NCBI RefSeq assembly: GCF_004123145.1
Contig: NZ_SDKC01000001.1
Span: 89,501-153,500, forward strand
DNA length: 64,000 nucleotides
DNA from: Blautia faecicola
Lineage (GTDB): Bacteria; Bacillota; Clostridia; Lachnospirales; Lachnospiraceae
Direction: 5' to 3'
Part shown: positions 37,365-46,141 of the stretch, one piece after another
How the letters are laid out: each line of letters starts with the position of its first letter
Numbering within the stretch: the stretch's first letter is position 1
Made by a program: the position numbers and the translations under genes
The notes under the pieces: model-generated
Told to the model about the DNA's origin: nothing
The model's database searches: none
The model's input: the letters and a program-made list of their open reading frames with translations, nothing else

Positions 37365-40292
37365 GTGGATAAGACAGAATACCATTTGAAATTGGAGGAA
37401 ATCAACAGACTTGTGGACGCACAGGATTATGAAGGGGCTCTTACGATTGCCGATTCCATCGACTGGCGCAGAGTAAAGAGTGTGCGGACATTGTGTATGG
37501 TAGCAGATATCTACGAAGTGAATGGTGAGCTGGAACAAAGCATGAAGATGCTACAGCTGGCATACAAACGTTCATCCATCGGAAAGATGATTCTGTACCG
37601 TCAGGTGGAACTGGCTTTGAAGATGGGGTTAAATGATGATGCCGTAAAATATTATAATCAGTATCTGGAAACGGCATCCAACGATACCTCCAAATACATT
37701 CTGAAATACAAGATTTACAAAGCAAAGAAAGCACCTCTGGAAGATCAGATTGAGATCCTGGAGGAGTATAAAGAACGGGAATATACGGAACGCTGGGTAT
37801 ACGAACTGGCAAAGCTGTATAAGAAAGCAGGACAGGAAAAGAAATGTATCGAAACCTGTGACGATCTGGTTCTGTGGTTTGGCGAGGGTAAATATGTAAC
37901 CAAGGCGATGGAACTGAAGATGACTTATACACCGCTGTCACCGTCCCAGAAAGAGAAATATGAGAAGGCGAAAGCGGCTGGAGAGACCAGTGCGAAACCG
38001 CAGCAGACGGAAGAAGTGAAAAATACGATTCTGCCGGGGGTATCTGCGGCAGCGATGGCAAATCTTCAGAAAGCGGAAGAAGTACGGGAACAGGCGCAGG
38101 AAGAAGCAGCGGCAACTGTGGAGGATGCACAGGGAACCACGGAAACGGTAACCGTTGTGGAGACAGAGCCTGTAAGACCGGAGCCGGAGATTCCTCATAT
38201 TGATACCGAAAAGCTTCAGGAACGTCTTTCCAAGAGCTTCCAGGAGATTCTTTCCGGATTCAACCGTACCAAGGCGGTAGATGCTTTTGAGGCACTGGGA
38301 AGAGCCGCAGGAGCAGAGATTCCACAGGAACCGCAGGAGGAAGAAAATATTGAAGATTATCATGTACAGGATCTCGAACCGGAGGCTGTAAACGAAGGCA
38401 TTATTTCTGCGGACAGCGGGGTTGCCGGCGTGAGCAGAACCGAGATGGACGAACTGGAAATGATAGAAAAACCGAAGGTGGAAAAACCGGAGGATAAAGA
38501 AATTGTCAGTGTACAGGAAGTAGATCTGGATGCGTTGTTTGCAGAGACTTCTTCTTCCCTGGCAAAAGAAGCGGGCGGAGAAGTACCGGCAGAGGAATCT
38601 GCGGAAGAACCGACCGTGGAAGAGGTAACGACAGAAGAGATCATCGGGGAACCGGAAGATGTGGTCGCCGAGGAAACCGTGGATGCATCCGGTGCGGTTC
38701 TGGAAGAAGAAACTGTTGCAGAGCCGGAGGATGTAATCATTGAAGAACCGGCAGTGGAAGAGACAGAATCAGAACTGACAGATACGGCTGAAGAAGAACC
38801 GGAGACAGAAGCTATTGTGGAAGAAAGGGAAGAGATTCCGGCAGAAACTGTAGAAGAGGAAAACGTCGAAGAAGACACGATTCAGGAGGTACCGGAAGAA
38901 AAATCAGCAGAAGATATCGCCGCAGATGAAGCTATGGCAGCTTTTGAAGCGAGTCTTTCCAATATTTCTCTGGACTTCGGAGAAGAAAACGGGGATTCGA
39001 CGGAAGTGCCGGAAGCAGCGGACGCGGAACCGGAAGCGCCTGTGGAAGTAACGGAAGAACAGGCTGCTGAAGAAGAAACGGTCACAGAACCGGAAGAGTC
39101 AGAGGAAACGGAAGATCTGGATGCAACGAGAATCATTCCGGATATAACAGCACAGAGCGCAGAGCAGGAGACGCCGGGAGAAACACAGGAATTTAATCTG
39201 GAAAAAGAACTGCGGGCAGCTCTTGGAAGCCTGGAAGTATTCCAGGAGCAGAAAGAGGAACAGCAGCCGGTAAGTCTGGAACTGGAACCGGAGACACCGT
39301 CTGTAGAAGAAGTTACTTTTGCGGATGAGAAAACAGAACCGTCGGCAGAAGAAAATATTGCAGAAGAATCACATACAGAAGCTGATGACACCGACGAAGA
39401 AGAGCCGGAGGAGACAGAGAACGATCATATCGAAAAGATGCTGGCAGAAGCAGAGATGCAGCCGGATATCAGTGATATGACGGTAGAACGAGAGACACCG
39501 GAGGAAAAACGCCAGCGGATCCTGAACAATACCAGACCGGAACGTCTGACCGCAGAACAGAAACAGTTGTTTTCCTATTTTGCAAAAGTACCTGGTATGG
39601 ATGAACAGATCCTGGATGCGATCCAAGGAGCGTATGAACACGCGAGTGAGAAGACCTCTCATCGTGGAAATATCGCGATCATGGGAAGCCACGGAACCGG
39701 AAAAACCCGTCTGAGCGAAGGACTTGTGAAAGCGATCTGTAAAGAACTGGGTCTGAAAGCAGTCAAATACGCAAACCTGGATGCGTCTGACATCAACAGA
39801 AAAGATCCGGCAACCATCATCAGCAAGATGGCAGGAGGATTTCTTCTGATCGAGCGTGCAAGCTTTATGACACCGGAGACCATCGAGAAACTTTCTCAGG
39901 CGATGGATTTCCGTACAGACAGTCTGATTCTTCTGATCGAGGATGACAAAGCGAACATGCGTAAGATGCTGGCAGATTATCCGGAATTTGCAGAGAAATT
40001 CGAAACGGTGATCTCGATCCCGGTATTTACCAACGATGAGCTGGTAACCTTTGCAAGAACGTATGCAAGAGAAAATGGTTTCCGGATGGATGAGATGGGT
40101 GTACTTGCCCTCTATACCATGATCGGTGACAACCAGAAAGAAGACGAACCGATCACCGTCGGAAAAGTAAAAGAGATGGTAGACGGAGCGATCCGAAAAG
40201 CAAGCGGCGTCAAACTGGGAAGAAAACTTTCCAAACGTCACACGGATGCAGAAGGACGGATTCTTCTTTACGAAAAGGATTTTGACTTATAA
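37365..40292 (+). CDS. Large TPR-acidic linker-AAA ATPase protein
   Basis: About 975 residues. Residues 1-200 are helical with TPR-like repeats. Residues 220-730 are a highly acidic, low-complexity stretch (Glu/Val/Thr/Pro) that looks disordered. The C-terminal 230 residues form an AAA domain similar to SpoVK/CbbX-type ATPases: Walker A GSHGTGKT at 774-781, but Walker B reads GGFLLIERA, where Glu-Arg replaces the usual Asp-Glu. It may therefore bind rather than hydrolyse ATP. I start at GTG 37365, five bases after AGAGGTGA; the longer TTG start is poorer. Function unknown; it stands between murA and rsmA. Confidence 0.82.
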   Translation: MDKTEYHLKLEEINRLVDAQDYEGALTIADSIDWRRVKSVRTLCMVADIYEVNGELEQSMKMLQLAYKRSSIGKMILYRQVELALKMGLNDDAVKYYNQYLETASNDTSKYILKYKIYKAKKAPLEDQIEILEEYKEREYTERWVYELAKLYKKAGQEKKCIETCDDLVLWFGEGKYVTKAMELKMTYTPLSPSQKEKYEKAKAAGETSAKPQQTEEVKNTILPGVSAAAMANLQKAEEVREQAQEEAAATVEDAQGTTETVTVVETEPVRPEPEIPHIDTEKLQERLSKSFQEILSGFNRTKAVDAFEALGRAAGAEIPQEPQEEENIEDYHVQDLEPEAVNEGIISADSGVAGVSRTEMDELEMIEKPKVEKPEDKEIVSVQEVDLDALFAETSSSLAKEAGGEVPAEESAEEPTVEEVTTEEIIGEPEDVVAEETVDASGAVLEEETVAEPEDVIIEEPAVEETESELTDTAEEEPETEAIVEEREEIPAETVEEENVEEDTIQEVPEEKSAEDIAADEAMAAFEASLSNISLDFGEENGDSTEVPEAADAEPEAPVEVTEEQAAEEETVTEPEESEETEDLDATRIIPDITAQSAEQETPGETQEFNLEKELRAALGSLEVFQEQKEEQQPVSLELEPETPSVEEVTFADEKTEPSAEENIAEESHTEADDTDEEEPEETENDHIEKMLAEAEMQPDISDMTVERETPEEKRQRILNNTRPERLTAEQKQLFSYFAKVPGMDEQILDAIQGAYEHASEKTSHRGNIAIMGSHGTGKTRLSEGLVKAICKELGLKAVKYANLDASDINRKDPATIISKMAGGFLLIERASFMTPETIEKLSQAMDFRTDSLILLIEDDKANMRKMLADYPEFAEKFETVISIPVFTNDELVTFARTYARENGFRMDEMGVLALYTMIGDNQKEDEPITVGKVKEMVDGAIRKASGVKLGRKLSKRHTDAEGRILLYEKDFDL

Positions 40293-40300
40293 AAGAACAC

Positions 40301-40482
40301 GTAACTGTTCAGTACCTTCACAGTTACAAGAACATGACAATATGGGGCATGGCGACAGAAAGCTATGCCCTGTTTTTACGCGAGCAACGAGTCAAAGTCC
40401 GTGCTTGCACGAGATTTTGACGACTGTCGCGATAATCAAAAATTGATCCACTGGATCAATTTTTGATATGCGAGCAACGAGA
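40301..40482. repeat. Composite palindromic repeat element, copy B
   Basis: Starts with the 27-nt unit in inverse orientation (40301-40327, GTAACTGTTCAG...CACAGTTAC). Positions 40383-40411 are identical to 1639-1667 of copy A over 29 nt, and two GCGAGCAACGAG copies frame the right part. An internal hairpin TCAAAAATTGATCCA/TGGATCAATTTTTGA lies at 40433-40464. It fills the whole gap before rsmA. Confidence 0.8.
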
Positions 40483-40505
40483 AAATAAAAGAGAAAGGAA
40501 AAACT

Positions 40506-41384
40506 ATGAGTAAGAGAGAGCCTTACCTTGGCAATCCCCAGGCAACCATCGCCGTGCTGAATAAATACGGCTTTACATTTCAGAAAAAGTTCGGGCAGAA
40601 CTTTCTGATCGATACCCATGTGCTGGATAAGATCATCCGTGCAGCGGAGATTACCGAAGATGATTTTGTCCTGGAGATCGGACCGGGAATCGGAACGATG
40701 ACACAGTATCTGGCATATGCGGCGAGAGAAGTATGTGCGGTAGAAATCGACAAAAGCCTGATTCCGATTCTGGAGGATACGCTGAGTGATTATGATAATG
40801 TAACCGTGATCAATGAAGATATTCTGAAAGTGGATATCACAAAACTGGCAGAAGAGAAAAATGGCGGCCGCCCGATCAAGGTGGTTGCAAACCTGCCGTA
40901 TTATATCACAACACCGATCATCATGGGGCTGTTTGAGAGTCATGTACCGGTGGAATCCATCACTGTCATGGTACAGAAAGAAGTAGCGGACCGGATGCAG
41001 GTAGGACCGGGAACGAAAGATTACGGGGCACTGTCGCTGGCAGTACAGTATTATGCAGAGCCGTATATCGTGGCAAATGTTCCGCCGAACTGTTTTATGC
41101 CAAGACCGAAGGTGGGAAGTGCGGTCATTCGTCTAACCCGCCATGCACAGACACCGGTGCAGGTGGAAAATGAGAAGCTGCTGTTTCAGATCATTCGTGC
41201 TTCGTTTAACCAGAGAAGAAAGACCCTGGCGAATGGGCTGAAGAATTATGAGGGATTGTCGTTTGAAAAAGAGACGATAGAGGCTGCGATCGCAGAATGT
41301 GGATTTTCTCCGTCGGTGAGAGGGGAAGCCCTTTCCCTGGAAGAATTTGCAAAACTTGCAAATGTGCTCGGACGTGCCAAATAA
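40506..41384 (+). CDS. rsmA: 16S rRNA dimethyladenosine transferase
   Basis: A 292-residue RsmA/KsgA. It has the SAM motif LEIGPGIGTMT, the catalytic NLPYYITTPII, and the C-terminal rRNA-binding helical domain (FNQRRKTLANGLKN). It dimethylates two adenines in helix 45 of 16S rRNA during 30S maturation. The leading text QKKFGQNFLID is typical. GAGAAAGG precedes the ATG. Confidence 0.97.
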   Translation: MSKREPYLGNPQATIAVLNKYGFTFQKKFGQNFLIDTHVLDKIIRAAEITEDDFVLEIGPGIGTMTQYLAYAAREVCAVEIDKSLIPILEDTLSDYDNVTVINEDILKVDITKLAEEKNGGRPIKVVANLPYYITTPIIMGLFESHVPVESITVMVQKEVADRMQVGPGTKDYGALSLAVQYYAEPYIVANVPPNCFMPRPKVGSAVIRLTRHAQTPVQVENEKLLFQIIRASFNQRRKTLANGLKNYEGLSFEKETIEAAIAECGFSPSVRGEALSLEEFAKLANVLGRAK

Positions 41385-41396
41385 AAAAAGTAAAAT

Positions 41397-41445
41397 AAAA
41401 ACGTGTTGACCAGAACGAGGAAATTCCGGTCAACACGTTTTAATT
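41397..41445 (+). terminator. Terminator after rsmA
   Basis: ACGTGTTGACC (41401-41411) pairs with GGTCAACACGT (41428-41438), flanked by A and T tracts. Confidence 0.88.
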
Positions 41446-41633
41446 TTATTTTTAAAGGAAGGAGTGTCGATTTTCATCGACATATGAAAAAGAAAAGTTA
41501 TAAAATAATTTGTATTAATTATTTTATGGTTATAGTATATCCGGGAAATGTGAGAAAACCGTGTTGAAGTTGTGAAGATTTTATGAATGAATGGGAAAAG
41601 ATTTATGAATATGTGTATCACAGAAAAAAAGTG

Positions 41634-41642
41634 TGTTATACT
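41634..41642 (+). promoter_or_regulatory. Extended -10 promoter of the DUF1002 gene
   Basis: TGT-TATACT, an extended -10 element, 75 bp before the start. The 332-bp gap 41385-41716 otherwise holds only the rsmA terminator and AT-rich sequence. Confidence 0.45.
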
Positions 41643-41716
41643 ACGGAGTATCAGTCGGAGAGAGGACTGAAAGAACAATTCCGAGAGGATAAGAAGAAAA
41701 AAGAGAGGTAATAAAG

Positions 41717-42610
41717 ATGAAGATAAAGAGAATCATGGCAGGAATGTTGGCGGCAATAACCGTACTGGGAAGTCTTGCGGCGCCGATGAGTGTAAAGGCA
41801 GATCAGATTGATGCGCCGTATCTGGCACTGGGTGCGGATCTGAATGAGACAGAAAAATCTACGGTATTAAGTCTGCTGGAGATCAATGAAGCGGACCTGA
41901 GCCATTATCAGGTCATCACCGTGACAAATGCGGACGAACACAAATATCTGGATTCCTATCTGGATTCCAGCGTGATCGGAACCAGAGCACTTTCTTCCGT
42001 ACTGATCGAAAAGAAGGACAAAGGAAACGGGATCAAAGTGACCACCAACAATATCACCTACTGTACGACCGGTATGTATCAGAATGCACTGGCAACCGCC
42101 GGCGTGACGGATGCAGATGTTCATGTGGCAGGACCGTTCAACATCTCCGGAACGGCAGCTCTGGTAGGTGCAATGGAAGCCTACAGCAATATGACCGGTG
42201 AGACGCTGAAAGCGGAAAATGCAGACGCAGCCACGGAGGAACTGGTAACGACCAGTGATCTGGGAGAGTCGATCGGAGATAAGGAACAGGCGGAAGAACT
42301 GGTCGGAGCGGTAAAAGAAGCAGTTGTCTCCAACGATCTGTCTGATCCGGAAGAGATCGAAGCGGTTGTAGATGACGCTGCAAAAGAAATGGACATTCAG
42401 CTGTCAGACGAGGATAAACAGAAGATCGTAAGCCTGATGCAGAAGATCAGCAGCCTGGATCTGGATGTGGATGCGTTAAAAGAGCAGGCAAAAGATCTGT
42501 ACAATAAACTGGAGAGCCTGGATCTGAACATCAATCAGGAGCAGGTCAAAGGATTTTTTGATAAGATCGTAAGCTGGTGCAAGAACCTCTGGAGTTCTAT
42601 CTTTGGATAA
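41717..42610 (+). CDS. Secreted DUF1002 domain protein
   Basis: A 297-residue exported protein. A signal peptide ends near residue 28 (GSLAAPMSVKADQ). The DUF1002 domain follows (about 30-160: YLALGADLNETEKSTVLSLL, then GIKVTTNNITYCTTGMYQNA). The C-terminal 110 residues are acidic, helical and heptad-like, ending in an amphipathic WCKNLWSSIFG. Known in Firmicutes as a conserved extracellular protein without defined function. AGAGGT precedes the ATG. Confidence 0.88.
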   Translation: MKIKRIMAGMLAAITVLGSLAAPMSVKADQIDAPYLALGADLNETEKSTVLSLLEINEADLSHYQVITVTNADEHKYLDSYLDSSVIGTRALSSVLIEKKDKGNGIKVTTNNITYCTTGMYQNALATAGVTDADVHVAGPFNISGTAALVGAMEAYSNMTGETLKAENADAATEELVTTSDLGESIGDKEQAEELVGAVKEAVVSNDLSDPEEIEAVVDDAAKEMDIQLSDEDKQKIVSLMQKISSLDLDVDALKEQAKDLYNKLESLDLNINQEQVKGFFDKIVSWCKNLWSSIFG

Positions 42611-43011
42611 TGTGTTGAAAAATTCCGGAAAATAAAAAGAAAATGATGGATGATTTGACGAATTAACAGGATGAAGTGAAAAAGCAAAAACAACAGAACA
42701 GTGTAAAGTGTCATAAAAACAAAGAAAAAAGAAAAACGAATTGTGCAAATTAACCATAAATTCATATTACGTTCATAATTTGTTCATAAACTGTTGCTAT
42801 GATAATAATAGTTCCGAAAGGAACATCTCAAAATTGTTTGTAATGGGTTCATTACACATAGAATTTTTTCATAATAATAGCCCGGGTACTGAGAGGTATC
42901 CGGGCACTCCTCATTTTATGGAGGATATTTGTCTTCACGAAGCCATCAAGGTTGACACAGACATGGAATAGAAATTATGGGATGTAAATAAGGAGTAACT
43001 GTTTTAAACAG
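42611..43011 (+). other. 401-bp non-coding gap with a chain of small hairpins
   Basis: No supported gene. Hairpins occur in order: GTTCC-GAAA-GGAAC (42811-42824, GNRA loop), GTAATG-GGTT-CATTAC (42840-42855), GCCCGGGTAC/GTATCCGGGC (42880-42905), then a terminator-like stem AGGAGTAACTGTTT/AAACAGCTACTCCT (42991-43019) with a T-rich tail. A weak promoter-like TTGTTC-N17-TAATAA (42780-42808) precedes them. This could be a small RNA of about 210 nt, but each element alone is common. Confidence 0.3.
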
Positions 43012-43689
43012 CTACTCCTCTTTCTTTTCCTCGGCTTCCTCTGATTTTTGAATCGCTTCTTTTTGAATCGCTTCGTTCAGAGAAAGCATCTTTTCATCCA
43101 GTTCGGCTACAAACTCTGCACAGGCGCGGAGATCCCGGCTGATATATTCCGGTGCACTGCCCTCGAATTTGTAATAGATCTTATGCTCCAGGCTTGCCCA
43201 GAAGTCCTGGGCGATGGTGCGGATCTGTACTTCCACGGTGATATCCACGACACGGTCGGAAAGATGAACCGGGACGGCTACCAGCATATGGTAGCTGCGG
43301 TATCCGCTGACTTTTGGATGAGTAAGATAGTCGGTCAGCTCCACCACACGCAGATCGGACTGTTTTGCCAGCATATCGGCGATCCGGTAAATGTCCTGGG
43401 TAAATGAACAGATGATACGGATACCGGCGATATCTTTGATATATTTTAACATATTTTCCAGGGTGACTTCATGTCCCTGGCGCTTTAACTTCTTGACGAT
43501 ACTTTTCGGTTCCTTGATCCGGGACTTCACATGTTCGATCGGATTGTAATTATGAATATGGATGAATTCCTCATTCAGAATATCAATCTTTGTGGACATC
43601 TGGCGAAGTGCGGCATCGTAGAGAAACATCATGGTTTCCCAGGAGTCCGCATCGTCGAGAATCTGTGATACATATTTTAATGCGTCCAT
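43012..43689 (-). CDS. Small alarmone synthetase (RelA/SpoT-like synthetase domain only)
   Basis: A 225-residue protein of the RelQ/YjbM type: a synthetase domain without the hydrolase, TGS or ACT domains of long RSH proteins. Motifs include EHVKSRIKEPKSIVKKL, DIAGIRIICSF, GYRSYHMLVAVPV and VEVQIRTIAQDFWASLEHKIYYK. It makes (p)ppGpp from ATP and GDP/GTP. The C-terminus is Glu/Lys-rich. Its stop codon lies inside the hairpin 42991-43019, which may act as its terminator. Confidence 0.93.
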   Translation of the reverse strand: MDALKYVSQILDDADSWETMMFLYDAALRQMSTKIDILNEEFIHIHNYNPIEHVKSRIKEPKSIVKKLKRQGHEVTLENMLKYIKDIAGIRIICSFTQDIYRIADMLAKQSDLRVVELTDYLTHPKVSGYRSYHMLVAVPVHLSDRVVDITVEVQIRTIAQDFWASLEHKIYYKFEGSAPEYISRDLRACAEFVAELDEKMLSLNEAIQKEAIQKSEEAEEKKEE

Positions 43690-43723
43690 ATATTTTCTCT
43701 ATACTTTCTGATTTTTTATATTT

Positions 43724-44260
43724 TTATTTTTCGATTCCCGGGCGGGCAGGAAGTCCCTGATCAAAAGGATGTTTGATCTTACGGATCTCGGAGACATAAT
43801 CGGCAAGTTCCACCAGTTCATCACTTGGCTGCTGACCGGTCAGGATGACTTCGAGATGTTCCGGTTTTTCCTTTTTCAGATAATCCAGAAGAATCTGCTC
43901 ATCGAAGAGTCCGGCGCGGATCGTATAGATCAGTTCATCGAAAAACAGAAGATCGTAGTCTTCTTCGGCAGCTTTTGCTGTAATTTTCCGGAACTGTTTT
44001 TCATAGTAGTTTTTCCGTTCCAGTTTCTCGGAAAGCGTCATCTGAAAACTGAACTTTTCCTGCTCCAGTCCGTTGACAAAAGTAATGTTCGGAACCTGCT
44101 GCAGAATCTTTCGCTCGCTGGTCTTATTATTTTTCATAAACTGATAGATCAGTACTTTATATCCATAACCTGCGGCACGGGTACAGAGTCCCATCGCAGT
44201 AGTAGTCTTTCCTTTTCCATCCCCGCAATATACATGTACATAACCTAAATTGTCTTTCAT
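43724..44260 (-). CDS. cobO: Cob(I)yrinic acid a,c-diamide adenosyltransferase
   Basis: A 178-residue P-loop protein of the CobA/CobO/BtuR type: GDGKGKTTTAMGLCTRAAGYG at the N-terminus, LLFFDELIYTI as Walker B, and the end KHPFDQGLPARPGIEK. It adenosylates corrinoids to form coenzyme B12 precursors. I start at 44260 with GGAGGTG upstream; the 12 extra codons of the longer frame are unlikely. It lies 34 bases upstream of the alarmone synthetase gene on the same strand. Confidence 0.93.
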   Translation of the reverse strand: MKDNLGYVHVYCGDGKGKTTTAMGLCTRAAGYGYKVLIYQFMKNNKTSERKILQQVPNITFVNGLEQEKFSFQMTLSEKLERKNYYEKQFRKITAKAAEEDYDLLFFDELIYTIRAGLFDEQILLDYLKKEKPEHLEVILTGQQPSDELVELADYVSEIRKIKHPFDQGLPARPGIEK

Positions 44261-44409
44261 GATAAACACCTCCAAACAGTAATATGTCACGTTCATCGCT
44301 GTTAATATTCAGTATACAGGAAAACCGGCAAAGATGCCAGTGAAAGGAGCGCAGAAGAGGAAGGTTTAAGAAAATTTTTAGAAATCCGGTGATTCCCTGC
44401 TGTCTGCAT

Positions 44410-44447
44410 AAAAAAATAACCCCGGCTGCAAACTGTCAGCCGGGGTT
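44410..44447 (-). terminator. Terminator of the rubrerythrin gene
   Basis: AACCCCGGCTG (44418-44428) pairs with CAGCCGGGGTT (44437-44447); the minus strand continues into TTATTTTTTT. Confidence 0.88.
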
Positions 44448-44463
44448 GAGTTCCTTTTAAATC

Positions 44464-45006
44464 TTAACCGAAATATCTTTTCAGCAGACCTTCGAAAGCT
44501 TTTCCATGTCTTGCTTCGTCTTTTGCCATTTCATGAACGGTGTCATGGATTGCATCCAGGTTTGCAGCTTTTGCACGTTTCGCCAGATCGAATTTTCCTT
44601 CGGTTGCGCCGTGCTCAGCATCTACACGCATTTCCAGGTTTTTCTTTGTGCTGTCGGTTACAACTTCACCTAACAGTTCAGCGAATTTTGCTGCATGTTC
44701 AGCTTCTTCGTAAGCAGCTTTTTCCCAGTACAGACCGATTTCCGGATATCCTTCTCTGTGAGCTACACGAGCCATAGCCAGGTACATACCGACTTCAGAG
44801 CATTCACCTTCGAAGTTTGCTCTCAGGTCAGCCAGGATGTCTTCCGGAACGCCCTGTGCAACACCTACTACATGTTCAGCAGCCCATGTTTTTTCTCCGC
44901 TCTGCTCTTTGAACTTGGAAGCTGGTGCTTTACAAACCGGACAGACTTCCGGTGCGGTTTCTCCTTCGTAAACATATCCACATACAGTACAAACAAATTT
45001 TTTCAT
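44464..45006 (-). CDS. Reverse rubrerythrin
   Basis: A 180-residue protein with an N-terminal rubredoxin domain (CTVCGY and CPVCKAP, residues 5-45) followed by a diiron ferritin-like domain with [22 protein letters not shown] and DEARHGKAF ligands. This domain order is that of reverse rubrerythrins of Clostridia, which reduce peroxide and oxygen. ATG 45006 is better spaced from GGAG than the ATG six bases upstream. It has a PerR-like operator in its promoter and lies next to the regulator gene. Confidence 0.92.
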   Translation of the reverse strand: MKKFVCTVCGYVYEGETAPEVCPVCKAPASKFKEQSGEKTWAAEHVVGVAQGVPEDILADLRANFEGECSEVGMYLAMARVAHREGYPEIGLYWEKAAYEEAEHAAKFAELLGEVVTDSTKKNLEMRVDAEHGATEGKFDLAKRAKAANLDAIHDTVHEMAKDEARHGKAFEGLLKRYFG

Positions 45007-45094
45007 GGTCATATTCTCCTTTTCTTTTTTGTAGTTTATCTTGAAAACGGATTCCCTATACGGTGAATCGCTTTCTTGAGTTCGAATTAATAAT

Positions 45095-45142
45095 AGTAAT
45101 TATTACTGATATTAGATTAACATATTGCTTCCTGTTTGTCAA
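45095..45142 (-). promoter_or_regulatory. Rubrerythrin promoter with PerR-like operator
   Basis: Minus strand TTGACA (45137-45142), 17-bp spacer, TAATCT (45114-45119). Just downstream lies the palindrome AGTAAT-T-ATTACT (45095-45107), embedded in ATTAATAA...GATATTA. The same block occurs in the regulator promoter. Confidence 0.78.
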
Positions 45143-45201
45143 GATGATTTTAAAACTCTTTTGTTCTTTTCGTTTTGTTCCTCTGACAATCCAGGAAGCG
45201 T

Positions 45202-45597
45202 TTACATCGTATCTTTTTTCAGACAGTCGGGACAGATTCCATAGAAGTTTGTCACATGTCCCAGAATCTTTCCTTCAAAATGTTGTGCGGCCAGATCCTC
45301 CGGTTCTTTCATGTATTCCAGATCCAGATCCATCACCTGATGGCAGCGGGTGCAGATTACATGATAATGAGGGGTGACCTGTCCGTCGAAGCGGTCAGCA
45401 CCATCGCCGGTACAGATTTTCTGAATCTCTCCGATATCTGCCAGCAGTGCCAGGTTACGGTAGACGGTTCCGAGACTGATGTTCGGATAAATCTTGCGTA
45501 ACTGATGATAGACGGTGTCAGCCGTAGGATGATCGGTACGTGTCATCAGAAATTCTTTGATGGATTCCCGTTGACGGCTGTATTTCAGAGTTGCCAT
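45202..45597 (-). CDS. perR: Fur-family regulator, PerR-like
   Basis: A 131-residue Fur-family protein. The DNA-binding helix is around SLGTVYRNLALLADIGEI; the metal site region is DGQVTPHYHVICTRC, and the structural zinc site uses CTRC and CPDC. Adjacent rubrerythrin and shared operators favour PerR (peroxide sensing) over Fur or Zur, but metal selectivity cannot be read with certainty. I start at 45597 with GGGAGG upstream; the longer frame adds 25 hydrophobic, unlikely residues. Confidence 0.88.
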   Translation of the reverse strand: MATLKYSRQRESIKEFLMTRTDHPTADTVYHQLRKIYPNISLGTVYRNLALLADIGEIQKICTGDGADRFDGQVTPHYHVICTRCHQVMDLDLEYMKEPEDLAAQHFEGKILGHVTNFYGICPDCLKKDTM

Positions 45598-45624
45598 TAC
45601 GATCCTCCCTTCTCGATTAATAAC

Positions 45625-45672
45625 AGTAATTGTTACTAATACTAATATAAAATAAAACGGAGAAAATGTCAA
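45625..45672 (-). promoter_or_regulatory. perR promoter with the same operator (autoregulation)
   Basis: Minus strand TTGACA (45667-45672), 17-bp spacer, TATATT (45644-45649), then AGTAATTGTTACT (45625-45637) downstream. The block around it matches the rubrerythrin operator region at nearly every base. Confidence 0.78.
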
Positions 45673-45688
45673 GCGATTTCTCCGTTTT
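45654..45688 (-). terminator. Terminator of the DUF1292 gene overlapping the perR -35
   Basis: Perfect 12-bp stem AAAACGGAGAAA (45654-45665) / TTTCTCCGTTTT (45677-45688). The TTGACA of the perR promoter falls in its loop. Confidence 0.8.
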
Positions 45689-45701
45689 ATTTAAAAAATT
45701 C

Positions 45702-45959
45702 TTATTCAAAATCGTTACGTTCGCAGAACAGATCAAACACGGCATTGATCAGGTCTTCGTCATCCAGACCTTCGAATTCCATTTCATCCAGATCGAGATT
45801 TTCGGAAGTGATCCGCAGGATATGAACCGGTTCATCGTCACCGCCATCGGCAGGATAGAGAACAGCAAATTCCTGATCTTCGTATTCCACAATATCGAGA
45901 AGTTCAAAACGAACAGATTCGCCGTACTGGTCTGTCAGAGTAATAATATTTGGTTCCAT
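45702..45959 (-). CDS. DUF1292 family small acidic protein
   Basis: An 85-residue, strongly acidic protein with the DUF1292 pattern (IITLTDQYGESVRFELLDIV, then YEDQEFAVLYP) and an acidic tail EGLDDEDLINAVFDLF. Homologues are common next to yrrK/yqgF in Firmicutes but have no proven role. AAGGAGG precedes the start. Confidence 0.9.
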   Translation of the reverse strand: MEPNIITLTDQYGESVRFELLDIVEYEDQEFAVLYPADGGDDEPVHILRITSENLDLDEMEFEGLDDEDLINAVFDLFCERNDFE

Positions 45960-46141
45960 AAGGGCCTCCTTTGTAAACGGTATACATGTTATTTTATCTC
46001 GTTGATTATAGTACAGATTTGGAGTTTTGAAAAGCGTTCGGTATAAAAATGCAAGGTATAAAAGTGTCGAGCGAAAAACAGGGAAACAAGTAGTATTCAG
46101 GACATATTTCTGGTATATTAAAAGAAGAAACAGGGGAGGAG

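Noticed and set aside
42741-42971. 76-codon plus-strand frame
   Set aside because: No ribosome binding site, odd composition, overlaps the hairpin chain.
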